From the NCBI GenBank assembly GCA_023416695.1, contig JAEZGY010000065.1, positions 1 to 23,942 of the forward strand: 23,942 nucleotides of DNA, written 5' to 3'. Made by a program: the position numbers and the translations under genes. Below the pieces are notes generated by a model. It searched no databases. It saw only the letters and a program-made list of their open reading frames with translations, and was not told where the DNA came from. This document shows, piece by piece, positions 23,880 to 23,942 of the stretch; position 1 is the stretch's first letter, and each line of letters begins with the position of its first letter. Origin of the DNA: Bacillota bacterium (lineage in GTDB: Bacteria; Bacillota; Clostridia; Lachnospirales; Lachnospiraceae).

Positions 23880-23942
23880 TCACACCTCCTTAAAATTTTT
23901 AAAGATATCGCGGATTACTGACATTCTTGGGTCTAATACTGT
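23880..23942 (-). CDS. C-terminal end of YceD/DUF177 family protein (partial)
   Basis: The last 20 codons are visible, ending DPRMSVIRDIFKNFKEV and a TGA at 23880-23882. The DPR..V..D.F pattern and the position directly before rpmF match the conserved yceD-rpmF pair. YceD is linked to 23S rRNA and large-subunit accumulation. The rest lies outside the window. Assignment relies on a short tail and on gene order. Confidence 0.6.
   Translation of the reverse strand, partial: TVLDPRMSVIRDIFKNFKEV

Overview
The window looks like a chromosomal segment of a low-GC, AT-rich Firmicute of the Lachnospiraceae (Lachnoclostridium/Clostridium phytofermentans type). This rests on base composition, AGGAGG-type ribosome sites, TTGACA/TATAAT promoters, and the gene order ruvA-ruvB-zapA-U32-FtsW-PBP and yceD-rpmF. 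The organism name is an inference. No phage, insertion sequence or CRISPR array was seen.

Region 1 (1-7030, all minus strand) holds two paralogous cell-surface proteins. Each has a signal peptide, a von Willebrand factor A (VWA) domain with a MIDAS motif, and InlB-type B repeats. The left gene runs off the window. The right one carries 13 near-identical 60-residue repeats and ends in an LPEAG sorting signal. Their leaders are also related. The left gene's leader holds three tandem ~64-nt units, each with two hairpins whose stems vary while the joining sequences stay constant. The right gene's leader holds one diverged unit. This is the best candidate for something undescribed in the window.

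Region 2 (7200-10480) has tRNA-Leu(CAA) on plus, convergent with a membrane-anchored beta-propeller protein. Upstream of that is a lipoprotein with an FMN-binding-like motif.

Region 3 (10480-12360, plus) has an Nmad3-like protein (nucleotide modification associated domain 3) with a diverged motif and a Cys-rich tail, followed by a cyclophilin-type prolyl isomerase. A bidirectional terminator closes the region.

Region 4 (12364-20590, minus) is the growth and repair block: Nudix hydrolase, class B penicillin-binding protein, FtsW/RodA-type polymerase, U32/RlhA-like protein, ZapA, RuvB and RuvA. The U32, FtsW-like and PBP genes are packed as one operon (8-nt gap, then a 17-nt overlap), so the glycan polymerase and transpeptidase are probably made together. 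ZapA has its own promoter with a perfect 8-bp dyad over the -10 box.

Region 5 (20610-23942) has a cardiolipin synthase (minus) diverging from a YprB-like exonuclease (plus), with palindromes between them. It ends with ribosomal protein L32 and the tail of YceD (both minus).

Several starts were moved from the longest possible reading frame because of ribosome-site spacing or a promoter inside the extension: the VWA gene (6823), the PBP (14377), RuvB (19839), YprB-like (22483, TTG) and L32 (23877).
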